64,000 nucleotides of DNA from Rhodococcus wratislaviensis (lineage in GTDB: Bacteria > Actinomycetota > Actinomycetes > Mycobacteriales > Mycobacteriaceae). Made by a program: the position numbers and the translations under genes. Location of the stretch: NCBI RefSeq assembly GCF_900455735.1, contig NZ_UAUI01000011.1, positions 620,001-684,000 of the forward strand, written 5' to 3'. Of the stretch, positions 1 through 9,114 are shown piece after piece (the stretch's first letter is position 1; each line of letters opens with the position of its first letter). The notes beneath the pieces are model-generated. The model was not told where the DNA came from, ran no database searches, and saw nothing but the letters and a program-made list of their open reading frames with translations.

Positions 1-759
1 TGTCGCCGGTTCGGGCTTGCCTGCCAGTTCGATCGCTACCTGAAGCAGCGCTTCGCGTAGTCGTTTGGTGTTGGCGTCCAGACCTTCGCGCACCAGGTCC
101 TGGGTGACCGGCCACGGGGTGTCGCTGATGACGTCGTGATCGGTGACCAGGGCGATGCAGGTGTAGGACATGCCCAGTTCACGGGCCAGCGCCGCCTCGG
201 GGTACGGGGTCATGCTGATCAGGTCCCATCCCTGGGCCGCGTACCAGCGGGATTCGGCCCGGGTCGAGAATCGGGGGCCGCGGATCGCCACCATGACGCC
301 GCCGTCGTTGACCACCCATCCGCTCCGGCGGAGCGTCGAGACCACCGCCTGGCGTCCGCGGACGCAGAACGGATCCGCGAAGGACACGTGGACGTCGTCG
401 TCGTGGAAGGTGTCGTCGGTGCGGCCGGTGCGGTCGACGAGCTGGTCGGGCACGACGACCGAGCCGACGCCGATCGCCGGTCGCAGCGAGCCGGACGGGG
501 TGGGCGCGAGGATCGTTCGCACGCCCAGGCTGTGCAGGGCCCAGATGTTCGCGCGGGCATTGATGCGGTGGGGCGGGATGTCGCGGTGCCGTCCGGTGCG
601 GGTCAGGTAGGCGAGCCGGCGGCCCCCTGACGACCCGAGGACGATGCTGTCCGACGTCGGCCCGTACGGGGTGTCGACCTGAACCTGCTCGGCGTCGTCG
701 AGGAGTCCGTAGTAACCCCAGGTGCCGAGCACTCCGACGGTGGGCTGGGTGTCAGGCAT
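1..759 (-). CDS. S-methyl-5'-thioadenosine / purine nucleoside phosphorylase (3' end outside window)
   Basis: The frame is open from an ATG at 757-759 to the window edge (253 codons), so the C-terminus is missing. The start reads MPDTQPTVGVLGTWGYYGLL. Later segments resemble the PNP/MTAP family: a phosphate-site-like stretch (LGSSGGRR), RHDIPPHRIN, an NxR-containing region, and MVAIRGPRFSTRAE followed by a GWDLISMT-type purine-site segment. The family phosphorolyses 5'-methylthioadenosine or 6-oxopurine nucleosides in the cytoplasm. The start overlaps the dctA stop by 8 bp, so the two are probably co-transcribed and translationally coupled. Exact substrate (MTA, MTI or inosine/guanosine) cannot be settled from this fragment. 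Confidence 0.85.
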   Translation of the reverse strand, partial: MPDTQPTVGVLGTWGYYGLLDDAEQVQVDTPYGPTSDSIVLGSSGGRRLAYLTRTGRHRDIPPHRINARANIWALHSLGVRTILAPTPSGSLRPAIGVGSVVVPDQLVDRTGRTDDTFHDDDVHVSFADPFCVRGRQAVVSTLRRSGWVVNDGGVMVAIRGPRFSTRAESRWYAAQGWDLISMTPYPEAALARELGMSYTCIALVTDHDVISDTPWPVTQDLVREGLDANTKRLREALLQVAIELAGKPEPAT

Positions 760-2185
760 GGTGGTTCACCGTTCCTTCCGAGGCCCCGTTCGTGGTCAGC
801 GCTTCGCGCCTCTCGATCGCCGGCCGTGCCGGGGCGTCCTCGAGGTGTTCGTGCCCCGGGTGCGGGTGAATGGTGACGTCGTCCGGGTCGTCGGGCGTGA
901 CCTTCCCGTCGAGAACCGCTCGCATCTTGTCCTTGTCGAGCATGCCCTCCCAGTTCGCGACCACAAACGTGGCGAGGCAGTTACCGAGCAGGTTCGTGAA
1001 CACGCGCATGGAGTCCATGAGCCGGTCGGCGCCGAGCAGCAACGCGACGGCGGCCACGGGGAACGCGCCGATCGCGGCAGCGGTCGCGGACAGGGCGACG
1101 AAGGCCGACCCCGGCACCCCCGCCATACCCTTGGAACTGAGAATGAGGATGCCCATGATCACGAGCTGCTCGCCGAAGCCGAGGTCCACCCCGACCGCCT
1201 GCGCCAGGAACATCATCGCCAGCGACAGGTAGATCGCGGCTCCGTCGAGGTTGAACGAGTAGCCGGTAGGGATCACCAGACCGACGACGGCGCGGTCGCA
1301 TCCCGCGTTGTCCAACTTCTTGATGATGCGGGGCATGACCGCCTCGGACGATCCGGTGCCCAGGGCGAGCATGAATTCTTCGCGGCAGTACTTGATGAAC
1401 TTCCATGCGTTCACTCCGGTGATCAGCTTGACCACGATCGACAGGACGACGATGAAGACCAGTGCAGCGCCGTAGCACGCCAGGATGAGTATTCCGAAGG
1501 ATTTGAGGGAGCCGGCACCGTAATTGCCGACGGTGAATGCCATCGCACCGAACGCACCGAGAGGCGCCAGGTACATGATGTAGCCGACGATGCGGAAGAT
1601 GACGTGCAGCGTCTGGTCGATCACATCCATCAGGATCGGCGGAGCCGATTCACTGAAGGACGCCAGCGCGACGCCGAACAGGATCGCGAACAGCAGCACC
1701 TGCAGCAGGTTGTTCTGCGCGAACGCATCGAACACGCTGGTCGGGATGATGTGCATGACGAACTCGACGCCACCCGGCAGGTGGCCGCCCTGCGTCTTCT
1801 CGTCCAGGGCGCTGGTGTCCAGTGTGGCCGGGTCGATGTTGAGCCCGCTACCCGGCTTGACGAGGTTTCCGACGAGCAGGCCGAGCCCGAGCGCGAAGGT
1901 CGTCGCGGCCGTGAACCAGAGCAGCGCCTTGCCGCCGATCTTTCCGAGCGCTTTCATGCTGCCGACCTTGGCGATGCCGGTGACGATCACCAGGAAGATC
2001 AGCGGCGACACGACCATTTTGATCAGCTTGATGAAGCCCTCACCCAGCGGCGCCAGGTGATGGGAGAACTCCGGAAACAGGATTCCGGTGGCGATGCCCA
2101 GGGCAATTCCGATCAGGACCTGGACGAAAAGTGATCTGTACCAACGCTGCTTTGTGGGTTTCGCAGCGATTTCGACTTCAGACAC
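752..2185 (-). CDS. dctA: DctA-type C4-dicarboxylate:cation symporter
   Basis: A 477-residue carrier of the DAACS (glutamate/dicarboxylate:cation symporter) family, normal in length, with about eight hydrophobic membrane segments. Family signatures are the serine-containing hairpin (LALGTGSSEAVMPRIIKKL) and the substrate/cation motif IPTGYSFNLDGAAIYL, where DctA proteins usually have ...GTSIYL. It should import succinate, fumarate, malate or related acids across the inner membrane. The GTG start at 2183-2185 is preceded by GGGAGGG. The C-terminal tail is acidic and His-rich. A palindrome centred near 2219 lies in its promoter region and matches one upstream of the divergent iclR gene, so IclR control is likely. 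Confidence 0.9.
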   Translation of the reverse strand: MSEVEIAAKPTKQRWYRSLFVQVLIGIALGIATGILFPEFSHHLAPLGEGFIKLIKMVVSPLIFLVIVTGIAKVGSMKALGKIGGKALLWFTAATTFALGLGLLVGNLVKPGSGLNIDPATLDTSALDEKTQGGHLPGGVEFVMHIIPTSVFDAFAQNNLLQVLLFAILFGVALASFSESAPPILMDVIDQTLHVIFRIVGYIMYLAPLGAFGAMAFTVGNYGAGSLKSFGILILACYGAALVFIVVLSIVVKLITGVNAWKFIKYCREEFMLALGTGSSEAVMPRIIKKLDNAGCDRAVVGLVIPTGYSFNLDGAAIYLSLAMMFLAQAVGVDLGFGEQLVIMGILILSSKGMAGVPGSAFVALSATAAAIGAFPVAAVALLLGADRLMDSMRVFTNLLGNCLATFVVANWEGMLDKDKMRAVLDGKVTPDDPDDVTIHPHPGHEHLEDAPARPAIERREALTTNGASEGTVNHHA

Positions 2186-2211
2186 GGGGCCCTCCCTCGG
2201 GGCTTGGCGTT

Positions 2212-2226
2212 TTCCATATTATGGAA
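2212..2226. promoter_or_regulatory. Putative IclR operator upstream of dctA
   Basis: The perfect 15-bp palindrome TTCCATA-T-TATGGAA lies about 27 bp before the dctA GTG. Its outer TTCC...GGAA halves match the palindrome at 2341-2357 upstream of the divergent iclR gene. IclR-family operators are commonly short palindromes of this type. Assignment to the neighbouring IclR protein is an inference. Confidence 0.55.
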
Positions 2227-2340
2227 GTTGTATTTCGTATCTCGATATAGTGAACGCCGTCACACCCGGGTTTGTCAACCGATGTAGCGAAGGAATCGTC
2301 GCGATCCGTCACTCCCGCGCTATCGTCATACGGAGCGCCC

Positions 2341-2357
2341 TTTCCGTCTGACGGAAA
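2341..2357. promoter_or_regulatory. Putative IclR autoregulatory operator
   Basis: A perfect 17-bp palindrome, TTTCCGTC-T-GACGGAAA, lies 41 bp before the chosen iclR start. It shares the TTCC[G/A]T...A[C/T]GGAA pattern with the dctA site. Its position fits autorepression. Confidence 0.55.
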
Positions 2358-2398
2358 GAATGTGGAGGCTCTCGGGCAGTCAGAGGATGGAGACAGAC

Positions 2399-3169
2399 AT
2401 GACGAACGGTCAGAGTCCGGCCGGTGGCGTGCAGTCGGTCGAGCGCGCATTCGACATACTCGAGATCATGGCGAGCGCCGGCGGGTCCATCGGGGTCAGC
2501 GAACTCGCCGACCTGGCCGGACTCCCCCTCCCGACCATCCACCGGCTCATCCGCACCCTGATGAACCGCGGATATGTCCGGCAGCTACCCACCCGGCGGT
2601 ACGCGCTCGGGCCCAAGCTCATTCGCCTCGGCGAGAGCGCCACCCAGCTGATCGGCGCCTGGTCGCGACCGCACCTGTCCGAACTGGTGCGCGGAACCGG
2701 CGAGACCGCGAACATGGCCGTTCTCGACGGCACCATGGCCGTCTATGTCGCGCAGGTGCCGTCCGAGCACGCGATGCGGATGTTCACCGAGGTCGGCCGA
2801 CGCGTCTACCCACACTGCACCGGCGTCGGCAAAGCCATCCTCATGCAACTGTCGAATGACGCCGTGCGCTCATTGGTCAGCCGGACCGGCATGACGACGT
2901 ACACCGAGAACTCCCTGACCGACCCCGACATGCTGATCGCCGATCTCGAATTGAGCAGAAACCGCGGGTTCGCGATCGACGAGGGCGAGCAGGAGATCGG
3001 CGTCCGTTGCTTCTCGGTGCCGGTGCCGAACGCTCCGACCCCCACCGCCATCTCCGTCTCCGGGCCCGCGGCCCGCGTCACCCTCGAGTCGGCCGACCAG
3101 ATCGTGCCGCTGCTCAAGCGCGTCGCGAAGGAACTCGGCACCGAGTTCGACAAGAACGCCGCTCTCTGA
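2399..3169 (+). CDS. IclR-family transcriptional regulator
   Basis: About 256 residues: an N-terminal winged helix (VQSVERAFDILEIM..., recognition region LPTIHRLIRTL) and a C-terminal IclR effector domain ending with the typical GEQEIGVRCFSVPVPN...AISVSGP segment. I chose the ATG at 2399 because a GGATGGAG-like ribosome site precedes it at normal spacing; in-frame starts at 2360 and 2387 are possible. The gene is divergent from dctA and the phosphorylase, and paired palindromes in the intergenic region make it their probable local regulator. The effector-domain sequence recalls AllR/glyoxylate-type members, but the ligand is unknown. Confidence 0.88.
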   Translation: MTNGQSPAGGVQSVERAFDILEIMASAGGSIGVSELADLAGLPLPTIHRLIRTLMNRGYVRQLPTRRYALGPKLIRLGESATQLIGAWSRPHLSELVRGTGETANMAVLDGTMAVYVAQVPSEHAMRMFTEVGRRVYPHCTGVGKAILMQLSNDAVRSLVSRTGMTTYTENSLTDPDMLIADLELSRNRGFAIDEGEQEIGVRCFSVPVPNAPTPTAISVSGPAARVTLESADQIVPLLKRVAKELGTEFDKNAAL

Positions 3170-3183
3170 ATCCGGGCGACTCA

Positions 3184-3225
3184 TCAACAAAGGTTGACGG
3201 ATCCGCCGCATCAACTTAAGTTGAT
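3184..3225 (+). promoter_or_regulatory. Promoter with two TCAAC-N4-GTTGA operators, leaderless start
   Basis: TCAAC-AAAG-GTTGA (3184-3197) and TCAAC-TTAA-GTTGA (core 3211-3224, inside a 16-bp perfect palindrome at 3210-3225) are spaced 27 bp apart. A -35-like TTGACG (3194-3199) is 17 bp from a -10-like TAAGTT (3217-3222). This predicts transcription from the GTG at 3229, a leaderless mRNA. One operator overlaps the -35 and the other the -10, a layout expected for repression. Confidence 0.6.
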
Positions 3226-3228
3226 AGC

Positions 3229-3444
3229 GTGAGTGACGATCCGAACCCGGCGACCGCTTTCGCCGCCGTCGTCGCGCTGCGGCGTCAGGCCGACCAGCTC
3301 GAGCGTGACGCCGTCGCACACGCACTGTCCGCCGGCTGGACCTGGGCGGACATCGGTCAGGCTCTCGGCGTCTCGGGTCAGGCGGCACACAAACGCCTCG
3401 GTCCCGGACGATCCTCCGACAAGAAGACGAGGGGCACACGATGA
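3229..3444 (+). CDS. Small helix-turn-helix protein
   Basis: A 71-residue protein with an N-terminal helix (AAVVALRRQADQLERDAV) and a central HTH in AGWTWADIGQALGVSGQAAHKRLG (residues about 36-59). Many actinobacterial Clp-N-domain proteins have a partner of this kind. The GTG start coincides with the predicted transcription start. Its stop overlaps the ATG of the next gene by 4 bp (ATGA), so the pair is translationally coupled. It is the best candidate to bind the two operators in its own promoter. No ligand domain is visible; the tail is basic (SSDKKTRGTR). Confidence 0.75.
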   Translation: MSDDPNPATAFAAVVALRRQADQLERDAVAHALSAGWTWADIGQALGVSGQAAHKRLGPGRSSDKKTRGTR

Positions 3445-3932
3445 AGTTCACCCGGGCATGGCGCGACATGCGGACGATGAAGACGCTGTTCTCCGAAACA
3501 GAGGCCGAGGCCGACCGGCTGGGCGACCGGGAACCGGGCCTCGAGCACCTGCTGCTCGCATCGTTCACGCTGCCGGACGGTACGGCCCGCCGGGTCTTCG
3601 AGCATCTCGGATCGAACCGGGACGCACTGCGCGAGGCGGTCATTCGCGTGCACGGGGAAGCCCTCGCGGCGGCAGGCATGACGGACGCGGGCGTCGCCAC
3701 CAGCGCACTCAGCCGCCCCCGCACCGGGCCGCTGCGGCTGACCGAACCGGCCCAGGCCGCGTTCCGCAATGCGGTGGCTCTCGCGAAGTCGGAACGGCGA
3801 CCGATCGTCGGTGCCGACATCGTCGCAGCCGTCGCCACCATCACGCACGGCACCGCGGCGCGGGCCCTGGAATCACTGGGGCTCGTCCGGTCCGACGTCG
3901 TCGACGCCGCCCGGGCCGAGCCGGCATCGTGA
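3441..3932 (+). CDS. Clp N-terminal (Clp-R) domain protein
   Basis: 163 residues resembling the two-repeat N-terminal domain of ClpA/ClpC: FSETEAEADRLGDREPGLEHLLLASF... then LTEPAQAAFRNAVALAKSERRPIVGADIVAAV. There are no Walker motifs or AAA+ domain, so it cannot be an unfoldase itself. Stand-alone Clp-N proteins are thought to act as adaptors or substrate-binding modules for Clp machines. It is coupled to the upstream HTH gene. Possible roles are stress-linked proteolysis or control of the HTH protein's stability; neither is proven by sequence. Confidence 0.8.
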   Translation: MKFTRAWRDMRTMKTLFSETEAEADRLGDREPGLEHLLLASFTLPDGTARRVFEHLGSNRDALREAVIRVHGEALAAAGMTDAGVATSALSRPRTGPLRLTEPAQAAFRNAVALAKSERRPIVGADIVAAVATITHGTAARALESLGLVRSDVVDAARAEPAS

Positions 3933-3982
3933 GCGGACGGCCCAGGCCCGATGTTCGCCGCCTGCGCGGATAGGCTCGACAC

Positions 3983-5272
3983 GTGGTTCTTCCCAGCTCG
4001 ACTTCTGTGTCCCCTGCAGATGTTCTCGGTTCCATGCGGGACGTCATCGACGGTCCGCTGCCCGACATCGCCGTCCGCTTCTCCAAGTTCCTCGCCGACA
4101 TCTGGCCGCACACCGCGCTGGTGATCTTCACCCGGGAATGCACGGGACGTCCCCGCAAGGTCAGCGGTGATCCGTCGGTGGTCGAACGCGTCACCATCGC
4201 CGAACTGGACGCGCTGCGCACCCGCATGACGGAAGGCACCCCGTTCGACGACCAAACCGTGATTGCCGGCGCGAAGCGGAAAGTGTGGGCGCTGCTGGAC
4301 GCGACGGGCACCCTCCTCCTCGTTCTCCCGAAGCCGCGGCAGCGCATTCGGGAGGTTCCGCTGGTGGCGGGCGCCTTCGGCGTCGTCGCAGTGTCGATCC
4401 GGCATCAGGTGGCGCAGGCGAGCCCGGCATACCTGGCGGAGTCGCGGGCGGCGTCAAGCGAGCGGGCCAGGACCATCGTGGAGCTGACGGACCTGCACGC
4501 GGCGACGCTCGAATCGATCCTGTCGACGCTCCGGTCCAAGGACCTGGACGACCGCCGGTCGCGGATCACAGCGAGCGAGACGGCGTCCTCGGCGCTGGTG
4601 ACTCTGCGTTCCGCGGGCGAATCCGACCGCAACCTCGCGGAGGAAGCCGTCACCACCGCGTTCGCCCGGCTGCAGGGCGAACTGCGGCCGCTGCTCCAGC
4701 ACCGGCCTGTGCGCGTCGACTACGTCGATCCGCCGGTCGACGGTCGCGCGCTGCCCGGCGAGGTCGCCAGCGCCGCGCGGGCCGTCGTGCGGAGCGCCGT
4801 CCTGGCGTTCGCGGCGCAGGCCGCCCTGGAGCGAATCCGCATCGCCTGGGACTGCGACGGCGCGAACCTCCTCGTCGAAGTCCGCGACGACGGCGACGGC
4901 GGTCTCGACACCGACGCGCTGGTGCGGCAACTCTCCGGCCGGGTGCACACACTCGGTGGCCGGATCGACGTCGAGTCGGTCGACGGGTGGGGGTCCCGGG
5001 TGGCCGTCGCGATCCCCCTCGACGTGCCGGTGGCGCGACCGGACGAACAGCAACTCGGCGACCTCAACCCCCGCGAACTCGAGGTCCTCGGCCACCTCGC
5101 GACCGGCAAGAGGAACAAGGCGATCGCCGACAGCCTCGGCATCAGCGAGAGCACGGTCAAATTCCACGTCGCGGGTGTGCTGAAGAAGCTCGGTGTGGCG
5201 TCCCGAGGTGAGGCGGGCGCGATCGCCCTCGAGGCCGGCATCCGCGCCGACGCCACCAGCAGGCATGCATGA
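3983..5272 (+). CDS. LuxR-type regulator with internal histidine-kinase-like ATPase domain
   Basis: 429 residues. Residues 1-150 look like a divergent GAF-type sensor. Residues 160-215 resemble a degenerate HisKA_3 helix pair with His172 in DLHAATLESIL. Residues 260-345 look like a HATPase_c domain with a G1-like DDGDGG (302-307) and a GWGSRVAV G2-like turn. Residues 361-420 are a NarL/LuxR HTH (LNPRELEVLGHLATGKRNKAIAD...STVKFHVAGVLKKLG). There is no receiver domain between kinase and HTH. It may be a one-piece sensor that couples nucleotide or redox state directly to DNA binding. The start is GTG; a 50-bp gap separates it from the Clp-N gene. Confidence 0.75.
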   Translation: MVLPSSTSVSPADVLGSMRDVIDGPLPDIAVRFSKFLADIWPHTALVIFTRECTGRPRKVSGDPSVVERVTIAELDALRTRMTEGTPFDDQTVIAGAKRKVWALLDATGTLLLVLPKPRQRIREVPLVAGAFGVVAVSIRHQVAQASPAYLAESRAASSERARTIVELTDLHAATLESILSTLRSKDLDDRRSRITASETASSALVTLRSAGESDRNLAEEAVTTAFARLQGELRPLLQHRPVRVDYVDPPVDGRALPGEVASAARAVVRSAVLAFAAQAALERIRIAWDCDGANLLVEVRDDGDGGLDTDALVRQLSGRVHTLGGRIDVESVDGWGSRVAVAIPLDVPVARPDEQQLGDLNPRELEVLGHLATGKRNKAIADSLGISESTVKFHVAGVLKKLGVASRGEAGAIALEAGIRADATSRHA

Positions 5273-5308
5273 GCGTCGCGACGCTGCCGATCCGGCGCTG
5301 ACCCCCAT

Positions 5309-5348
5309 GTGAGTGGCAAAGTGTGCGGGCGCACGCTTTGCCACTCAC
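5309..5348. terminator. Bidirectional hairpin terminator
   Basis: Arms of 18 bp (5309-5326 and 5331-5348) pair with one G:T mismatch around a GGGC loop. It sits between the convergent luxR-type gene and fdhD, ending 2 bp before the fdhD stop codon. It begins GTGAGT and ends ACTCAC, like the hairpin at 61421-61460. It has no T-tract, as is common for actinobacterial terminators. Confidence 0.75.
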
Positions 5349-5349
5349 G

Positions 5350-6171
5350 TCAGGTGATGCGGTCGGGGTGGGTGTAGATGTTCATGGTGGTGCCGCGGAG
5401 GAACCCGATGAGGGTGAGCCCGGTGTCGTGGGCGAGGTCGATCGCCAGCGAGGAGGGCGCGGACACGGCGGCGAGGACGGGGATGCCGGCCATCACCGCC
5501 TTCTGCGCCAGCTCGAACGACGCCCGGCCGGACACGAGCAGGACGCTGCCGCGCAGCGGGACCCGGTTCTGTTCGGTGGCCCAGCCGATCAGCTTGTCGA
5601 CGGCGTTGTGCCGCCCCACGTCCTCCTTGATCGCGAGCAGTTCCCCGGTCCGGGTGAACAATCCGGCCGCGTGCAGACCGCCGGTGGTCTCGAAGACCCG
5701 TTGCGCGGCCCGCAATCGGTCGGGCAGCTCCGCGATCGTCGCGGCCGGCACCCGCACCGTGTCGGTGGCCGGCGAATGCTTCGTGCGTTGCCGGATCGCG
5801 TCGAGCGACGCCTTCCCGCACACCCCGCACGAGGAGGTGGTGTAGAAGTTGCGTTCGATACCGGTGTCGGGCAGGAACACCCCGGGTGCGAGGTCGACGT
5901 CGAGGACGTTGTAGGTGTTGGCACCGTGCTCGTCGACGCTGTTGCAGTAGCGGATCGACGCGATGTCCGCGCGGTCGGCGATGATGCCCTCGGTCAGCAG
6001 GAAACCCTGCGCCAGTTCGACATCGGAGCCGGGGGTGCGCATGGTGACCGCCAGTGGTGTCCCGTTCACCCGGATCTCGAGCGGCTCCTCCACCACCACG
6101 GTGTCGGGGCGGGTGGACTGCCGGGTGTCGGTGATCCGGGTGACCGGGGTCCGGGTGGTCACACGCCCCAT
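5350..6171 (-). CDS. fdhD: FdhD, formate dehydrogenase sulfurtransferase
   Basis: 273 residues from the ATG at 6169-6171. FdhD moves sulfur from a cysteine desulfurase to the molybdenum cofactor of formate dehydrogenases. The catalytic Cys pair is seen in [10 protein letters not shown], with the family segments [25 protein letters not shown] and [15 protein letters not shown]. The start overlaps the stop of the upstream molybdoenzyme gene (TGATG), so the maturation factor is co-translated with its presumed target. A longer open frame runs upstream but lacks homology. Confidence 0.93.
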   Translation of the reverse strand: MGRVTTRTPVTRITDTRQSTRPDTVVVEEPLEIRVNGTPLAVTMRTPGSDVELAQGFLLTEGIIADRADIASIRYCNSVDEHGANTYNVLDVDLAPGVFLPDTGIERNFYTTSSCGVCGKASLDAIRQRTKHSPATDTVRVPAATIAELPDRLRAAQRVFETTGGLHAAGLFTRTGELLAIKEDVGRHNAVDKLIGWATEQNRVPLRGSVLLVSGRASFELAQKAVMAGIPVLAAVSAPSSLAIDLAHDTGLTLIGFLRGTTMNIYTHPDRIT

Positions 6172-8477
6172 CACAGACGCCGTTCGAGACGGATCGTGAT
6201 CGCCTTCGACACCGGGGTGTTCGACTTGCGGGCCACGTGATCGAGCGGGATCAGTGGATTCGTCTCCGGGTAGTAGGCGGCGACGTTCCCCCGCGGCGTG
6301 GGGTACGGCACCAACCGGAAGTCGTCGGCGCGGCGCTCCTGCACCGTCCCGTCCGGGGCCTCCCATTCGGAGATCAGGTCCACCCGGTCCCCGTCGGTGT
6401 ACCCGAGTGCGGCGATGTCGTCGGGGGCGATGAACAGCACCCGCCGTCCGCCCTTGACACCGCGATAGCGGTCGTCGAGACCGTAGATGGTGGTGTTGTA
6501 CTGATCGTGCGAGCGCATCGTCTGCAACATCAACCGGCCCTCGGGTACCGGCAGCCAGGACAGCTCGTTGACCGTGAAATTGGCCTTCCCCGTGTCCGTC
6601 ACGAACCGGCGCTCGTCCCGGGGTGGGTGCGGCAGCCCGAACCCGTCCGGCCCGCGGACCTTGCGGTTGAAGTCCTCGAACCCGGGGATCACCCGGGCGA
6701 TGGAATCGCGGATGCGGTCGTAGTCGGCGGTGAACTCCCGCCACGGCACCGAATGGTCGGGACCGAACAGCGCCTGCGCGATCCCGCACACGATCGCGAT
6801 CTCACTACGCAACTGGTCGCCGGCCGGCTTCAGGCTGCCGCGGGACAGGTGCACCATCGACATCGAGTCCTCGACCGTGACCTGCTGTTTCTTACCGTTC
6901 TGGACGTCCTTGTCGGTGCGGCCCAACGAGGGCAGGATCAGCGCGGTCCGCCCGGTGACGAGGTGGGAGCGGTTCAGTTTCGTCGACACCTGCACCGTCA
7001 GCGCACACCCCCGCAGCGCGGCCTCGGTGGTCTCGGTGTCCGGCGTCGCCGAGACGAAGTTGCCGCCCATCCCGACGAACACCGACGCCTTCCCGTCCCG
7101 CATCGCCCGGATCGAGTCGACCGCGTCCAGGCCGTGCTCCCGCGGCGAGCGGATGCCGAATTCGGCGTCCAACGCGGCGAGGAACGACTCGGGCATCTTC
7201 TCCCAGATCCCCATCGTCCGGTCGCCCTGGACGTTCGAGTGCCCGCGGACCGGGCACACCCCGGCCCCGGGTTTGCCGATCATCCCCTGCAACAGCAGCA
7301 GGTTCACCGCGTCCTGGATGGTCGCGACCCCGTGCGTCTGCTGGGTCAACCCCATCGCCCAGCAGATGATGGTCTTCTTCGAGGCGATCAACGCGTTCGC
7401 GGTGGCCTGGATCTGTTCGAGCGTCAGCCCGGTCGCCCGGACCACCGTGCCCAGATCGACCTGCCGCAGATGCGCCGCGCACTCCTCGAAGCCCGCGGTG
7501 TGCCGGTCGATGAACTCCCGGTCCAGCACCGTCCCGGGATTGCGGTCCTCCGCCTCGAGCAGCAACCGGCCCAGCCCCTGGAACAGGGCCTGGTCGCCGC
7601 CGATCCGGATCTGCAGGAACTCGTCCGCGATCTGCACACCGTCGCCGACCACGCCGTGCACCTTCTGCGGGTCCTTGAACCGCATCAGCCCGGCCTCCGG
7701 CAGCGGGTTGATCGCGATCACCTTCGCCCCGTTGCCCTTCGCCTTCTCCAGGGTCGAGAGCATCCGCGGGTGGTTGGTGCCCGGGTTCTGCCCGGCGATC
7801 AGGATCAGGTCGGCGTTCTCGAGGTCGGGAACCGACACCGACCCCTTCCCGATCCCGATCGTCTCCACCAGCGCACTGCCGGACGATTCGTGGCACATGT
7901 TCGAGCAGTCCGGCAGGTTGTTCGTCCCGAACGCCCGGATCATCAACTGGTATACGAACGCCGCCTCGTTCGACGTGCGCCCGGACGTGTAGAACACCGC
8001 CTCGTGCGGCGACGCCAACGCCCGCAACTCGCCGGCGATCATCGCGAACGCCGCGTCCCAGCCGATCGGCTCGTAATGCGACGATCCCGGCAACAACACC
8101 ATCGGATGCGTCAGCCGGCCCTGCTGCCCCAACCAGAACTCGGTACGACCCAGCAGATCCGACACCGAATGCGCGGCGAAGAACTCCGGGCCGACCGTGC
8201 GGGTTGTCGCCTCCTCCGCCACCGCCTTCGCCCCGTTCTCACAGAACTCCGCATGCTTGCGGTGCCCCGGAGTCTCCGGCCACGCACACCCCGGACAGTC
8301 GAACCCCTCCCGCTGGTTCAACTTCATCAACGTCCGGGCCGTGCGCACCGGGCCCATCTGTTCGATCCCACGACGCAACGACACCAACACCGCAGGAACA
8401 CCTGCCGCATAGGATTTCTCGTGCGTGACGACGACATCGTCCTCGTCGAAGGTGTACCTGTCGGTGGTGTCGGTCAT
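6171..8477 (-). CDS. FdhF/YdeP-family molybdopterin oxidoreductase (formate dehydrogenase-like)
   Basis: 768 residues from the ATG at 8475-8477. It matches the single-subunit FdhF/YdeP-type molybdopterin oxidoreductases: an N-terminal Cys-containing [22 protein letters not shown] segment, [15 protein letters not shown] near the Mo site, [15 protein letters not shown], and a C-terminal molydopterin dinucleotide-binding domain. With FdhD encoded next to it and an upstream mycothiol-formaldehyde pathway, oxidation of formate to CO2 is the likely reaction. It is cytoplasmic, with no Tat signal. The electron acceptor is not evident. Confidence 0.85.
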   Translation of the reverse strand: MTDTTDRYTFDEDDVVVTHEKSYAAGVPAVLVSLRRGIEQMGPVRTARTLMKLNQREGFDCPGCAWPETPGHRKHAEFCENGAKAVAEEATTRTVGPEFFAAHSVSDLLGRTEFWLGQQGRLTHPMVLLPGSSHYEPIGWDAAFAMIAGELRALASPHEAVFYTSGRTSNEAAFVYQLMIRAFGTNNLPDCSNMCHESSGSALVETIGIGKGSVSVPDLENADLILIAGQNPGTNHPRMLSTLEKAKGNGAKVIAINPLPEAGLMRFKDPQKVHGVVGDGVQIADEFLQIRIGGDQALFQGLGRLLLEAEDRNPGTVLDREFIDRHTAGFEECAAHLRQVDLGTVVRATGLTLEQIQATANALIASKKTIICWAMGLTQQTHGVATIQDAVNLLLLQGMIGKPGAGVCPVRGHSNVQGDRTMGIWEKMPESFLAALDAEFGIRSPREHGLDAVDSIRAMRDGKASVFVGMGGNFVSATPDTETTEAALRGCALTVQVSTKLNRSHLVTGRTALILPSLGRTDKDVQNGKKQQVTVEDSMSMVHLSRGSLKPAGDQLRSEIAIVCGIAQALFGPDHSVPWREFTADYDRIRDSIARVIPGFEDFNRKVRGPDGFGLPHPPRDERRFVTDTGKANFTVNELSWLPVPEGRLMLQTMRSHDQYNTTIYGLDDRYRGVKGGRRVLFIAPDDIAALGYTDGDRVDLISEWEAPDGTVQERRADDFRLVPYPTPRGNVAAYYPETNPLIPLDHVARKSNTPVSKAITIRLERRL

Positions 8478-8481
8478 GGAG

Positions 8482-9114
8482 TCAGTTTCCTCGTGCAATC
8501 CATTCGGCGAGGTGCGGGGCCTCGGTGCCGATCGTGGTTCCGTCACCGTGACCGGTGTGGACGAGCGTGTCCTCGGGAAGAGCGAACAGCCGGTCGCGGA
8601 TCGACCCGATGATGGTCGGGAAATCCGAGTACGAACGGCCCGTGGCGCCGGGGCCACCCGAGAACAGGGTGTCGCCGGAGAACAGCGCCCCGGCCTCGGG
8701 CAGGTACAGGCACACCGACCCCGGCGAGTGGCCCGGTGAGTGGATCACCTGGAGCTCGGTGCCCGCGATGGCGATCCGCTGCTCGTCCTCGAGATTCCAG
8801 TACTTCGAGTCGGGGTGGCTCATCTTCCACAGCACGTCGTCGCCCGGGTGGAGCAGCACCGGTGCATGCAGACGCTCAGCGAGTTCGGGGGCGACGGTGA
8901 CGTGGTCGTTGTGACCGTGCGTGCAGATCACGGCGTTCACGTGCCGGTCCCCCACCGCGTCGATGATCGGCTGCGCGGCGTGGGCGGCGTCGACGATCAC
9001 GACGTCGGTGTCGTCACCGATCAGCCAGATGTTGTTGTCGACGTTCCACTCTCCGCCGTCGAGGGCGAAGGTTCCCTCGGTGACGACCCGCTCGATCCGC
9101 AGCTGCCCGCTCAC
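8482..9114 (-). CDS. Metallo-beta-lactamase-fold hydrolase, probable S-formylmycothiol hydrolase
   Basis: 210 residues with the MBL-fold metal motif THGHNDHV, a second His in HSPGHSPGS, the bridging Asp in FSGDTLF and a C-terminal HTGHGDGT. It overlaps the stop of the upstream mycothiol-dependent dehydrogenase by 4 bp (ATGA). In mycobacteria an MBL protein also follows mscR. The inferred reaction is hydrolysis of S-formylmycothiol to formate and mycothiol, linking MscR to the formate dehydrogenase below. The assignment rests on context and fold rather than a specific motif. Confidence 0.8.
   Translation of the reverse strand: MSGQLRIERVVTEGTFALDGGEWNVDNNIWLIGDDTDVVIVDAAHAAQPIIDAVGDRHVNAVICTHGHNDHVTVAPELAERLHAPVLLHPGDDVLWKMSHPDSKYWNLEDEQRIAIAGTELQVIHSPGHSPGSVCLYLPEAGALFSGDTLFSGGPGATGRSYSDFPTIIGSIRDRLFALPEDTLVHTGHGDGTTIGTEAPHLAEWIARGN

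Noticed and set aside
6237-8612. A 791-codon plus-strand frame opposite the FdhF-like gene
   Set aside because: Composition is typical of a codon shadow and no domain is recognisable; the minus strand encodes clear molybdoenzyme motifs.
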